Positions 1 through 8,227 are shown, numbered from the stretch's first letter. The stretch: 47,396 nt of DNA from an uncultured Lachnospiraceae bacterium (GCA_947176965.1 CAMWSU010000011.1:1-47396); one strand, 5' to 3'. Numbers and translations: made by a program. The notes: generated from the letters alone by a model not told the origin.

Positions 1-683
1 GCATTCGCATGTATAAAAATGATATTTTTATCAAGGAATATACAAAAAGGGATTCCGCATACCGGCATTTGGCGCACGGACCGATCGTACTCGATGATTT
101 CATCGGCGATCAGATCACAAAGAAGGAAGCGTTTGTACCCGCGCAGGCGGAACTCATCAAAAAAGCATTGAATTTAACTGCAAGAAACGGGCTTTCCCAC
201 ATGCCGTCGGCGGCGAAGCGCGCGGCGCTGTGGCTGATGCTGCGCTATCATATGAAACCGCAGGAGGCCGTCGTGCTCTACAACAAATATATCGGCGACT
301 GGGGCGGTACGGCGACAGCCTATCGTTTTGAGGCAATAAAGGACGGCAAGGTAGTAAAGACCGTGATCAAAAAGCCGATGCGCAGGGTGGCGCTTTGGAC
401 GGATACAGATCATACGGTCTTGCGGGAGGACGTAAGCTATGATGTGGCGGCTGTGCGGATTCGGGCTGTGGATGAATATGGAAATGTGCTTCCCTATTTT
501 CAGGAACCCGTAACATTGCGGACAGCGGGACCGATCGAGCTGATCGGCCCGGACGTGATCAGCCTGCGTGGAGGCATGGGAGGAACCTATGTCAGAACGA
601 CGGGGGAATGCGGGGAGGCGGAACTTTTGCTGACTACGCAGCAAGCGGAAAGCATACGGATTGCATTCCGCATAGAAAAATGA
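1..683 (+). CDS. Glycoside hydrolase family 2 enzyme, C-terminal part (5' end outside window)
   Basis: The reading frame is open through the left edge (in frame from base 3), so the first Met (base 9) is internal and the gene is truncated by the window. The visible 226 residues match the C-terminal region of clostridial GH2 beta-galactosidase-like enzymes: a stretch with motifs like HGPIVLDDFIGD and LYNKYIGDWGG, followed by an immunoglobulin-like beta domain (VRIRAVDEYGNVLPYFQEPV). No catalytic residue lies in this part, so substrate cannot be read; family membership is recalled from conserved C-terminal motifs. It lies 96 bp upstream of a GT-like gene and a sugar symporter, which suggests a shared glycan-use locus. 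A pair of hairpins begins at its stop codon. Confidence 0.75.
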   Translation, partial: IRMYKNDIFIKEYTKRDSAYRHLAHGPIVLDDFIGDQITKKEAFVPAQAELIKKALNLTARNGLSHMPSAAKRAALWLMLRYHMKPQEAVVLYNKYIGDWGGTATAYRFEAIKDGKVVKTVIKKPMRRVALWTDTDHTVLREDVSYDVAAVRIRAVDEYGNVLPYFQEPVTLRTAGPIELIGPDVISLRGGMGGTYVRTTGECGEAELLLTTQQAESIRIAFRIEK

Positions 684-732
684 TTTGCGCAGAGCAAATC
701 CGGTGCGGGAAACGCTTTCATCAGCGTTTCCC
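682..732 (+). other. Pair of adjacent hairpins after the GH2 gene
   Basis: Two perfect inverted repeats follow each other: GATTTGC (682-688) with GCAAATC (694-700), loop of 5, and GGGAAACGC (707-715) with GCGTTTCCC (724-732), loop of 8. The first overlaps the stop codon. There is no T-tract, so this is not a typical intrinsic terminator; it may be an RNA processing or stability element between genes of one transcript. Similar two-hairpin units occur elsewhere in the window (6588, 11455, 30187). Confidence 0.6.
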
Positions 733-779
733 TAAGATTGTTAAAATTTAGGATGAAATAAAAAGGGGGAAAGGGCAGT

Positions 780-2300
780 ATGGAACGTTCTAAGGTGATC
801 TTCGGAAACGAAATGAAAAACAGCGTGTACAGAAAGGCGGTGAAGTCCAAACAGAAATATATCAGGAAATTCGGGGACGATTCGCAGACGGATTATCCCG
901 TGGAGATCCGTAAAAACGAGCATATCGGAGACCTGCTCGGCGTCTACGATGTGTGCCTGCCGGAAGGAAAGACGGCAGCAGGCGCCACGAAAGCGGACGG
1001 TATGGCAGCTGACAGCGGAGAAGCATTTGACTTAGAAAAGGGCGTCATCGTCGGCAACATCCGCATGGGTTTCGGTCATTACCGCATTTCCATGGCAATG
1101 GCGTCCGCCGCAAAGTCCATGGGCTACACGCCGTACTGGATGGACTTAAACAGCTACCGGCAGACGACCTGCACGAAATGTATCAGCGCGCAGAACGACC
1201 TGTATTCGCTGGGCTCACGGATTTCAGGAAAGAGCAGGCTGTTCAATAAGCTTGTATGGGAGCCGATGAATTATGAGGGCTTCCGAAAGCTTTCCTATAA
1301 CGCGTCCGATCAGAAAAACGCGGAGCTGATGGCGGCGGTCTACCGCAATGTGCCGAAGGACATGCCGGTCATCGCGACCCATGTATGGCCGGCACAGGCG
1401 GCAATTCACGCGGGAATGAAGCATGTGGTCAACGCGATTCCCGACAACTGGCCGATGGCGCTTCATTTATCGGAGGGAAGTCTGCACACGATTCAGACCT
1501 ACCAGTCCTATCTCGGCTATCGGATCTTAAACGGAATGAATAAGAAAAAAATATGTAACCCGATGCCGGAGGATGCGCTTGTCTATACCGGGCATTATGT
1601 GGATCACGAGCTGGTGAGCCATATCGAGGAGGACTGCGCTGCGCGTATCAGCCGGAAAAAGAACAAAGAGCCGATGCGTTTTCTTTTAACGATCGGCGGA
1701 GCCGGCGCACAGAAAGAGATTTTTGCCGCGATCATCAAGTACCTGATCCCGAAAATCCGCGCGAAGAAAGCAGCGCTCTATGTCAACGTGGGCGACTATC
1801 GCAATGTGTGGGAGGAATTAAAAAAAGAACTTCCCGAGATGGGTGCGCTTTCGACGGAGCATTTTGACGACTGGGAAAAGACGCAGCAGTTTGCAGAGCA
1901 GGCGCTGACCGGAAGCGTGGAAGGCATTCACGGCTTTTACCACGCAAATATTTTTGAGGCGGTCTATTGCACGAATCTGCTGATGAGAAGCTGCGACGTG
2001 CTTGTGACAAAGCCGAGCGAATTAAGCTTCTATCCGGTTCCCAAGCTCTTTATCAAGCGTGTGGGCGGCCATGAGCGCTGGGGCGCCATCCATTCGGCGG
2101 AGATGGGGGACGGCACGCTCGAAAGCAGCGACATTCCGCATACGATCCAGATGTTAAAGCTGTTTTTGCAGGAGGAGACGCTTTTGAATCAAATGTGTGA
2201 CTGCATCTGCAGAAACAAGACAGCAGGACTTTATGACGGTGCATATAAAGCGGTGGAACTTGCAATGAGATCAAAAAAAGGGGGAAATTCTCATGAATAA
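780..2300 (+). CDS. GT-B-like (GT28-type fold) protein of unknown function
   Basis: A 506-residue soluble protein with no signal peptide or membrane segment. Residues 91-104 (VGNIRMGFGHYRIS) resemble the glycine-rich N-terminal loop of MGDG-synthase/MurG-like GT-B transferases, and about residues 405-436 (VLVTKPSELSFYPVPKLFIKR) resemble the acceptor-side segment of that fold (T-K-P/G-x-S followed by a P-x-L). A low-complexity Ala/Gly stretch at about 64-83 separates an N-terminal segment from the first domain. I do not know a named function. Its stop overlaps the start of the GPH symporter by 8 bp, so the two are translated together; a role in modifying or sensing the imported sugar, or in making a glycolipid, is inference. 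The start has a GGGGGAAAGGG ribosome binding site (763-775). Confidence 0.55.
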   Translation: MERSKVIFGNEMKNSVYRKAVKSKQKYIRKFGDDSQTDYPVEIRKNEHIGDLLGVYDVCLPEGKTAAGATKADGMAADSGEAFDLEKGVIVGNIRMGFGHYRISMAMASAAKSMGYTPYWMDLNSYRQTTCTKCISAQNDLYSLGSRISGKSRLFNKLVWEPMNYEGFRKLSYNASDQKNAELMAAVYRNVPKDMPVIATHVWPAQAAIHAGMKHVVNAIPDNWPMALHLSEGSLHTIQTYQSYLGYRILNGMNKKKICNPMPEDALVYTGHYVDHELVSHIEEDCAARISRKKNKEPMRFLLTIGGAGAQKEIFAAIIKYLIPKIRAKKAALYVNVGDYRNVWEELKKELPEMGALSTEHFDDWEKTQQFAEQALTGSVEGIHGFYHANIFEAVYCTNLLMRSCDVLVTKPSELSFYPVPKLFIKRVGGHERWGAIHSAEMGDGTLESSDIPHTIQMLKLFLQEETLLNQMCDCICRNKTAGLYDGAYKAVELAMRSKKGGNSHE

Positions 2301-3708
2301 AAAATTAAGCCTTGGAGAAAAAGCGGCGTACGGACTTGGCGCGGTGGGCAAGGATATGGTGTATATGCTTTCCGCGAGCTACATTCTTTATTACTATCAG
2401 GATATTATGGGAGTGAGCGCATGGGTGATGGGTGTCATCCTGCTCGTTGCGCGTGTGTTTGATGCGTTTAACGATCCGATCATGGGCGTACTGGTCGCAA
2501 AAACGAAGACGCGGTTTGGAAAATTCCGTCCGTGGCTTTTGATCGGTACGGTCACGAATGCGGTGATTCTGTATCTGCTGTTTGCGGCGCCGCCGGCGCT
2601 TTCCGGCAGCGGGCTTGTCGCTTATGCGGCTGTGCTTTATATTCTGTGGGGCGTTACCTATACGATGATGGACATACCCTATTGGTCGATGATCCCTGCG
2701 TTTACTGAGGGCGGCAAGGAGCGCGAGAATCTTTCCGCATTGGCGCGTTCCTGTGCGGGCGTCGGTTCTGCACTGATCACGATCGTTACGATGATCGCAG
2801 TTGCGGGGATCGGTAAATTTTTTGCAGGTGAGGGCGCGTCAGATCTGGAGATTGACCGCCTCGGCTTTCAGTATTTTGCGCTGATCATTGCCGCTGTATT
2901 TATCGTATTTATCGTGATCACCTGTGTGGCAGTCAAAGAAAAATCGACGGTCGATATGCAGACTGTATCCGTAAAAGATATGTTCAAGGCGCTGATACAG
3001 AACGATCAGGCGATGGCGACAGTGATCACGATCGTACTTGTGAATACGGCGATTTATACGACCTCAAACCTTGTAATCTACTTTTTCAAATATGATGTTG
3101 CAGCCGGTGATGCATGGCGGAGTCCCTATACGATCTTCAATACGTTCGGAGGCGCCGTGCAGATTCTTTCCATGATGCTGTTTTTCCCGCTGCTTCGCAA
3201 GGTATTCAGTACAATGAAAATTTTTTACATTTGCTTTGTCAGCGCGATCGCCGGTTATATCGCACTGCTTGCCATCACTACATTTGCGAACGTACAGAAC
3301 GTGTGGGTATTGCTTGTTCCGGGCTTCTTCATTTTTGCGGCAGCGGGCATCTTAAACGTGTTGACGACTATATTTTTGGCAAATACGGTGGATTACGGAG
3401 AGTTAAAGAATAACCGCCGTGATGAGTCTGTGATCTTTTCCATGCAGACCTTTGTGGTAAAGCTTGCATCGGGAGTCGCAGCGATGGTAGCCTCTGTCTG
3501 CCTGACCGTGTTCCATATCAGTAAGGACGAAGATGCAGTAGTGCAGGTGGCGGAAAGCTCCATACTCGGACTGCGCATGACGATGACGCTTCTGCCGATT
3601 GTCGTTTTATTCTTCGGCGCGCTGGTATTCAAAAAGAAATATATCTTGAGCGATGAAAAGCTTAAGGAAATTTCCCAAAAGCTGGAAGAGAAAAAGAAAC
3701 AGGCGTAA
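2293..3708 (+). CDS. GPH-family sugar:cation symporter (MelB-like)
   Basis: A 471-residue polytopic membrane protein with about 12 hydrophobic segments. The N-terminus (LGEKAAYGLGAVGKDMVYML) and the first cytoplasmic loop (RVFDAFNDPIMG, then TRFGKFRPWLLIG) are hallmarks of the glycoside-pentoside-hexuronide:cation symporter family, which imports oligosaccharides or glycosides with Na+ or H+. The central WGVTYTMMDIPYWSMIPAF segment also fits. The start overlaps the preceding gene by 8 bp, with AAAAAAGGGGG just upstream. The GH36 alpha-galactosidase follows after 194 bp, making alpha-galactosides (melibiose or raffinose type, or galactomannan fragments) a reasonable but unproven substrate. Confidence 0.88.
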   Translation: MNKKLSLGEKAAYGLGAVGKDMVYMLSASYILYYYQDIMGVSAWVMGVILLVARVFDAFNDPIMGVLVAKTKTRFGKFRPWLLIGTVTNAVILYLLFAAPPALSGSGLVAYAAVLYILWGVTYTMMDIPYWSMIPAFTEGGKERENLSALARSCAGVGSALITIVTMIAVAGIGKFFAGEGASDLEIDRLGFQYFALIIAAVFIVFIVITCVAVKEKSTVDMQTVSVKDMFKALIQNDQAMATVITIVLVNTAIYTTSNLVIYFFKYDVAAGDAWRSPYTIFNTFGGAVQILSMMLFFPLLRKVFSTMKIFYICFVSAIAGYIALLAITTFANVQNVWVLLVPGFFIFAAAGILNVLTTIFLANTVDYGELKNNRRDESVIFSMQTFVVKLASGVAAMVASVCLTVFHISKDEDAVVQVAESSILGLRMTMTLLPIVVLFFGALVFKKKYILSDEKLKEISQKLEEKKKQA

Positions 3709-3799
3709 ATCGTGCGAACGAGACAGTTGATTCCCGCGAGCAATGAGCCAAGCGGCCGTGCTTGCACGGACAGTTGGCGAATGCCGCGAGGGTCAGATG

Positions 3800-3824
3800 C
3801 CCCGCTGCTTGCGGCGGGGTATTT
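3800..3824 (+). terminator. GC-rich hairpin after the symporter gene
   Basis: CCCCGCTG (3800-3807) pairs with CGGCGGGG (3812-3819) except for one T-G wobble, leaving a CTTG tetraloop. Only three Ts follow, so termination would be weak. It sits between the symporter and the promoter of the alpha-galactosidase, so partial termination is plausible. Confidence 0.5.
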
Positions 3825-3851
3825 GACTGTGTTTGAAAAACATGATAAATT
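3823..3851 (+). promoter_or_regulatory. Sigma-A promoter for the alpha-galactosidase
   Basis: TTGACT (3823-3828), 17-bp spacer, TAAATT (3846-3851), 51 bp upstream of the GH36 start codon. It begins directly after the preceding hairpin, so the alpha-galactosidase probably has its own transcript start in addition to read-through. Confidence 0.6.
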
Positions 3852-3902
3852 GTATGGTGAGATTTACAAAACAAAAGCGAAACAAAGCGTGGGGGAAACA
3901 AG

Positions 3903-6371
3903 ATGATCATTCGGGAAGGAAATTGTTTTATTCTGCATACGGCGCACACGACGTATTGCTTCTGTGCATGTCCATCAGGACAGTTGGAGCATTTATACTA
4001 TGGCAGGCGCATTGAGGTAACGAATGCGGAGGCATTTCGGGAAAAGCGCGCGTTTGAGCCGGGAAATGCGATCGTGTATGCGACGGACTATCCCGCGCTC
4101 TGTCTGGAAAATGTCAAGTTGGAGATGTCCGGCATGGGAAAGGGCGACCTGCGGGAACCCTTTGTGGAGATGACTTATCCGGACGGAAACCGGACGACGG
4201 ATTTTATTTACGAAAGCGCGCGGGTGGAGGAGGGCGGACTTTGTCTACAGGGACTTCCGACCGCCTATGGCGCGGAGCAGACGCTCACGGTCACAATGCG
4301 CGATCGCAATTACCCGGTGGAGCTTTTTCTGACTTACAGTGTCTATCCGGATTGCGATGTGATCACGCGCAGCGCAAAAATCGTCAGCCATCTCGCAAAG
4401 CCGGTGATCGTGAGAAGGCTCATGAGCATGCAGCTTGACATGCAGGGAGCGGGACTGCGCATGACGACATTCCACGGCGCATGGGCGCGGGAGATGGGAC
4501 GCGTTGATACGATTGTAGAGAACGGGACTTATGTAAACCAAACAAGAGCCGGAGTCACAAGCAACCGGGCAAATAATTTTGTGATGCTCAGCAGACCGGA
4601 AACCAATGAGGATGCAGGGGAGGCGTTCGGCTTTCATCTGCTGTACAGCGGCAGCCATTATGAGGCGCTGGACGTCAATGCCTATGAAAAGAGCCGCTTT
4701 ATCAGCGGTATTCAGCCTTCGGACTTTTCATGGACGCTTGCAAAGGACGAGTGTTTTGAGGCACCCGAGGCGGCAATGACATACTCGTGCGAGGGCTTCG
4801 GCGGCATGAGCCATAATCTGCATGCATTTATCCGGGAGCATATCGTGCGGGGCGTCTGGCAGCATAAACCGCGTCCGATTTTGATCAACAGTTGGGAGAG
4901 CGCGTATTTTGATTTTAAGGAAAAAGATTTATGTAAACTTGCGAAAACAGCGAAGGATGTCGGGGCAGAGCTGTTTGTGATGGATGACGGATGGTTCGGG
5001 AAGCGGGACAATGACGCTTGTTCGCTCGGTGACTGGCAGGTGAATGAAAAGAAGCTGCCTGGCGGATTACAGGGAATCGCGGACCGGATTCATGCAATGG
5101 GGATGGATTTCGGAATCTGGGTAGAGCCGGAGATGGTCAATGAGGACAGCGATCTATACCGTGCGCATCCCGACTGGGCTGTTGCGGCGCCGGCCGCAGA
5201 GAGCGGGGCATATGCAGGAGACACGACGTATGCGGGCGGCGGAGCGCATACAGGAGGTATGGCGGGAGCGGGCGCGGAACATTTTATGTCCGGCGCAGCA
5301 GGGCAGTCGCTCGGACGGCATCAGATGTTTTTGGATTTGACCCGCAGCGAGGTACGGAGCTATATCATCGGGCGGATGCGCGCGATCTTTTCCGTCAGGG
5401 GCATGAACTATGTAAAATGGGATATGAACCGTGTGTTTTCCGACCAATATTCCGCGGCACTTCCGAGGGAGAGGCAGGGGGAATTTGCGCACCGCTATGT
5501 GCTTGGCTTATATGAGGTCATGCGCACGCTGACGCAGGAGTTTCCGCACATATTGTTTGAGGCATGCGCTTCGGGCGGAAATCGTTTTGACCTTGGCATG
5601 CTCTGTTATATGCCGCAGATCTGGGCGTCCGATAACACGGATGCGATCAGCAGGCTTTCCATTCAGGAAGGATATAGCTATGGGTATCCGATGTCGGTGT
5701 TAGGAGCGCATGTGTCAAGCTGCCCGAATCATCAGACACTGCGCGTGACGCCGTTAGAGACGCGCTTTCATGTGGCGGCGTTCGGGCTGCTTGGCTATGA
5801 GTGCAACTTAACGGAGATGACAAAGGAGGAACTGTCGGAGATCCGGGAGGAAATTGCCCTATACAAGCGGTGGCGCGATGTCTTTTTTGAGGGCGATTTT
5901 TACCGGCTTGAGCGCGGGAGAGAGACGAAATGGGCGGTGGTGTCAAAGGACAAAAGCCGCGCGGCGGGAATGATCGTGCAGACGATGACAAGACCGAATC
6001 ATGTGTATGCAGAGCTCAAGATGAAGGGGTTGGATGAAAATAAGAAGTACCATTTTTACAACCGTGCATTCCGCTATCATGTCAAGGAATTCGGGGATCT
6101 GGTGAATACGGTCGCGCCGATTCATGTGAAGCGGGATTCCCTGTTACACAATGCGATCGACCATTTCGTAAAGCTGGACGGGGAAAAAGAAGATTACGTT
6201 GTAAGCGGCGGAGAGCTGATGTACGCGGGCATTGCCTTAAAGCAGGGGTACGGCGGAACGGGATTCTCCGGCGAGGTGCGTCATTTTCCGGATTACGCGT
6301 CCCGGATGTATTATATGGAGGAAGCCGCGGAGACGCGAAATTTTTGGGGGCGTGAGGATGATGAGTCATAA
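3903..6371 (+). CDS. GH36 alpha-galactosidase
   Basis: An 822-residue protein, slightly longer than usual for clostridial GH36 (about 730). It has an N-terminal beta-sandwich, then a TIM barrel. Visible family motifs are DDGW (361-364), KWDMNR with the expected nucleophile D507, FEACASGGNRFDLGM, and WASDNTDA with the expected acid/base D577. The enzyme releases terminal alpha-1,6-galactose from raffinose-type sugars or galactomannan. No signal peptide is seen, so it acts on imported oligosaccharides. Odd feature: a Gly/Ala-rich insertion of about 35 extra residues (within 428-471) between HPDWAV and RHQMFLDLT, where relatives carry a short loop. The ATG follows a GGGGGAAAC ribosome binding site. 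Confidence 0.93.
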   Translation: MIIREGNCFILHTAHTTYCFCACPSGQLEHLYYGRRIEVTNAEAFREKRAFEPGNAIVYATDYPALCLENVKLEMSGMGKGDLREPFVEMTYPDGNRTTDFIYESARVEEGGLCLQGLPTAYGAEQTLTVTMRDRNYPVELFLTYSVYPDCDVITRSAKIVSHLAKPVIVRRLMSMQLDMQGAGLRMTTFHGAWAREMGRVDTIVENGTYVNQTRAGVTSNRANNFVMLSRPETNEDAGEAFGFHLLYSGSHYEALDVNAYEKSRFISGIQPSDFSWTLAKDECFEAPEAAMTYSCEGFGGMSHNLHAFIREHIVRGVWQHKPRPILINSWESAYFDFKEKDLCKLAKTAKDVGAELFVMDDGWFGKRDNDACSLGDWQVNEKKLPGGLQGIADRIHAMGMDFGIWVEPEMVNEDSDLYRAHPDWAVAAPAAESGAYAGDTTYAGGGAHTGGMAGAGAEHFMSGAAGQSLGRHQMFLDLTRSEVRSYIIGRMRAIFSVRGMNYVKWDMNRVFSDQYSAALPRERQGEFAHRYVLGLYEVMRTLTQEFPHILFEACASGGNRFDLGMLCYMPQIWASDNTDAISRLSIQEGYSYGYPMSVLGAHVSSCPNHQTLRVTPLETRFHVAAFGLLGYECNLTEMTKEELSEIREEIALYKRWRDVFFEGDFYRLERGRETKWAVVSKDKSRAAGMIVQTMTRPNHVYAELKMKGLDENKKYHFYNRAFRYHVKEFGDLVNTVAPIHVKRDSLLHNAIDHFVKLDGEKEDYVVSGGELMYAGIALKQGYGGTGFSGEVRHFPDYASRMYYMEEAAETRNFWGREDDES

Positions 6372-6382
6372 TGGGTGTGCAG

Positions 6383-6414
6383 GCGGTGTCTGACCGATGT
6401 CAGGCACCGCTTTT
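6383..6414 (+). terminator. Intrinsic terminator of the GH36 gene
   Basis: A 12-bp stem (6383-6394 with 6399-6410, one wobble pair) closed by a CGAT tetraloop and followed by TTTT. Only 11 bp after the stop codon. Confidence 0.8.
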
Positions 6415-6587
6415 CCATGCAGAAAATGTGGCACGAAGCGCCTGTTTTCTGTTGTGAAACGACCGATTTTCTCTAAATATCAGGGTGAAAATGCCGATAT
6501 ATTAAATAGAATAAGCGCATTAGCATGGCAAGACAGATAATGGTAACTGAAACGGATTTCAGCGGCGGGTCACACTCAAGGAGGAAA

Positions 6588-6641
6588 GTTGAAAGAATTG
6601 CATTCTTTCAACCGCAAATTTGCGCTGAAAGCACAAATTTG
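6588..6641 (+). other. Two hairpins in the leader of the 6659 gene
   Basis: GTTGAAAGAAT (6588-6598) pairs perfectly with ATTCTTTCAAC (6602-6612), loop TGC. GCAAATTTG (6614-6622) then pairs with CAAATTTGC (6633-6641). The right arm of the second hairpin runs into AGG..GAGAAAGGAGCATG, the presumed translation start. The same join is found upstream of the GH5 gene at 30270-30293. The rest of 6372-6587 holds the GH36 terminator and no other feature I can support. Confidence 0.6.
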
Positions 6642-6658
6642 CAGGCAGAGAAAGGAGC

Positions 6659-7405
6659 ATGAGCAGAGAGATGGATAAGATCAATGGCTACAACGCGTAT
6701 GAGGCAAGTGTTTACGGGAGCGGACAGCAGAGCACGGCGCGTACAAAGAGCGGAAGCGTAACAAAAGGCAGGGCTGCCGATCAGGTGAAGGAGACGCAGT
6801 TAAGTGCTGGTGCAAAGAGGGTATTAAAGGAGCTTCAGGAAAAGTACGGGGACAAAATGGACATCATGGCAGGCCGCTATGACAATAACGAGCAGGCGGC
6901 GTCTTATCTCTCCCGCGGCATCAAACAATACAGCGTGCTGATTCATGCCGATGAGCTGGAAGCAATGGCAAAGGATGGCAAGACCAAAGAGAAATATATG
7001 TCGATGATCGACGACGCGACATCAAAGTTAGACGAGGCAAAAGAGCAGCTCGGCGATAAGGCGGACGATGTTGTCCGCATGGGTGTCTCGGTCGGTAAGG
7101 ACGGAAAGATGTCATTCTTCGCGGATTTGGAGCAGGCAGGCGCAAAGCAGCGTGAGCGCATTGAGCAGTCGAGAGCCGATAAGAAAGAAGCGGCGAAGGC
7201 GGAGGAGAAAAAAGCAAAGAAGCGTAAAGATGAGGAGCGCTTAGAATCGCGCCGTGAGAGCAGAAAAGACGAGTGGACTAAAACGGCGCGCGTCGAGTCG
7301 AATTCTTTGGAGGATCTGATCTCACAGATTCAGGATTTGGACTGGGACAGCGTCAAGGCGCATGGCGTAATGCCAAGCGGCAGCAGAATGGATTATACGA
7401 TCTAA
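6659..7405 (+). CDS. Uncharacterised charged, coiled-coil-rich protein
   Basis: 248 residues from ATG 6659, or 244 from the in-frame ATG at 6671. AGGAG lies only 1 nt before 6659 and 13 nt before 6671, so neither spacing is ideal; the sequence MDKINGYNAY from 6671 looks like a natural N-terminus. The N-terminal 60 residues are Ser/Thr/Gly/Gln-rich. The middle (about 48-160) looks globular (LSAGAKRVLKELQEKYGDKMDIMAG; VLIHADELEAMAKD). Residues about 162-205 are a Lys/Glu/Arg-rich helix likely to form a coiled coil. No signal peptide or membrane span is seen. I cannot name a function. It is a monocistron with its own terminator and a structured leader. Confidence 0.7.
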   Translation: MSREMDKINGYNAYEASVYGSGQQSTARTKSGSVTKGRAADQVKETQLSAGAKRVLKELQEKYGDKMDIMAGRYDNNEQAASYLSRGIKQYSVLIHADELEAMAKDGKTKEKYMSMIDDATSKLDEAKEQLGDKADDVVRMGVSVGKDGKMSFFADLEQAGAKQRERIEQSRADKKEAAKAEEKKAKKRKDEERLESRRESRKDEWTKTARVESNSLEDLISQIQDLDWDSVKAHGVMPSGSRMDYTI

Positions 7406-7414
7406 TGAACAATT

Positions 7415-7449
7415 CCCCAACCGTATGTGGTACGGTTGGGGGATTTGTT
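7415..7449 (+). terminator. Intrinsic terminator of the 6659 gene
   Basis: A perfect 11-bp stem, CCCCAACCGTA (7415-7425) with TACGGTTGGGG (7431-7441), loop TGTGG, followed by a modest T-rich tail (ATTTGTTATT). Confidence 0.8.
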
Positions 7450-7460
7450 ATTCATGACAA

Positions 7461-7491
7461 TAGAATCCTCGCGAAGCGTGGATACTATTGT
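7461..7491 (+). other. Imperfect hairpin upstream of the toxin-antitoxin locus
   Basis: CAATAG-A-ATCC-T-CGC, loop GAA, then GCG-T-GGAT-A-CTATTG forms a long stem with two single mismatches. The CGC-GAA-GCG cap recurs in hairpins at 11486-11494 and in the GH42 leader. Purpose unknown. Confidence 0.45.
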
Positions 7492-7593
7492 TGGGAGCTA
7501 AGAATGTAATAAAATGAATGATTAAATTCTTGTATTAAGAGTGATTTTTGCGTATGCTAGGATTAAGTAATGGGTGAAAGAGAGGTGAGTGAT

Positions 7594-7764
7594 TTGAGTC
7601 TGGCTCAACAGGTTTTGAATTATCAGAGGCAAATAGATGAAAATCAGAAGCAGATTCGAGAAATGGTAATGGAAAGTTACAATGATATTGGGTCAGGAAA
7701 AGGCCGGGATTGTAACGAATTCTTTGAAGAACTGGAGAAAAGATATTCCGATGAAAGAATATAA
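7594..7764 (+). CDS. Probable type II antitoxin
   Basis: A small charged protein (56 residues from TTG 7594). An in-frame ATG exists at 7570 but has no ribosome binding site; TTG 7594 is preceded by AGAGGTGA ending 6 nt upstream, so TTG is preferred. The sequence (LAQQVLNYQRQIDENQKQIREMVMESYND, then CNEFFEELEKRYSDER) is helical and acidic at the C-terminus, as in antitoxins that wrap ParE/RelE-type toxins. Its end overlaps the toxin start by 14 nt, the usual translational coupling of such pairs. Identification rests mainly on the neighbour; I do not recognise the DNA-binding family. Confidence 0.6.
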   Translation: MSLAQQVLNYQRQIDENQKQIREMVMESYNDIGSGKGRDCNEFFEELEKRYSDERI

Positions 7765-8082
7765 GGTGATTACCCTGCCTTTAGCGGAAGAGGACATTGC
7801 AGATCAGACAGACTATATTGCCTTTGAATTGAAGTCCCCCGAAACTGCCATTAATATGGTTAGAGGGTTTCAGGAGGTGATTAAAAGTCTCAGTCTGTTT
7901 CCACAAAGTCATGAATTAGATGAGGATGAAGAATTAGCAGGGTATGGCATTAGAAGATATATTATAAGAATTATAAAATTTATTTTGTGATTGATGAAAG
8001 GGGTCAGACAGTATACATATTGCGGGTTTTTCATATGCTTGTTGACAGCAGGGAAAAGATTTTAAGAAATTTGAGAGAGTGA
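7751..8082 (+). pseudogene. ParE/RelE-like toxin, frameshifted
   Basis: From ATG 7751 the frame reads MKEYKVITLPLAEEDIADQTDYI and a ParE-like core up to GYGIRRYII, then hits TGA at 7988. Starting with AAG at 7966, the next frame resumes a typical ParE C-terminus: KNYKIYFVIDERG, VYILRVFHM, REKILRNLRE, ending at the TGA at 8080. Adding one A in the AA run at 7966-7967 would restore a protein of about 110 residues, the usual family length. As read, the toxin is 79 residues and lacks the C-terminal strands and catalytic/basic end. It may be an inactivated toxin, a phase-variable homopolymer or a base-calling error. The family inhibits gyrase (ParE) or cleaves mRNA (RelE). Confidence 0.75.
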
Positions 8083-8090
8083 AGATGATG

Positions 8091-8122
8091 GAAGCCTTTG
8101 GGTTATGCAACTCGAAGGCTTT
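8091..8122 (+). terminator. Terminator of the toxin-antitoxin locus
   Basis: AAGCCTT (8092-8098) with AAGGCTT (8115-8121), extended inward by GGGTT/AACTC across one mismatch, loop ATGC. Only a short T stretch follows (TTTCATT). Confidence 0.6.
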
Positions 8123-8134
8123 CATTATGATAGA

Positions 8135-8146
8135 ATGTTCGAACAT
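8135..8146. promoter_or_regulatory. Perfect 12-bp palindrome upstream of a promoter
   Basis: ATGTTCGAACAT is a perfect palindrome ending 10 bp before the -35 box of the next promoter. The position suits an operator. No regulator can be named. Confidence 0.35.
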
Positions 8147-8156
8147 CGGAATCACC

Positions 8157-8185
8157 TTGAAAAATGCACATGATTCGGGTATGAT
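8157..8185 (+). promoter_or_regulatory. Sigma-A promoter for the 8228-9285 two-gene unit
   Basis: TTGAAA (8157-8162), 17-bp spacer, TATGAT (8180-8185), 42 bp upstream of the first ATG. A GGGGGGAGGGGGAG run (8205-8218) forms the ribosome binding region. Confidence 0.65.
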
Positions 8186-8227
8186 AATGGTAATTACTTT
8201 TTACGGGGGGAGGGGGAGCATCCCTTT

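Noticed and set aside
8135..8146. SOS (LexA) box
   Set aside because: The Firmicute box is GAAC-N4-GTTC; here the halves are in the opposite order (GTTCGAAC), so LexA is not supported.
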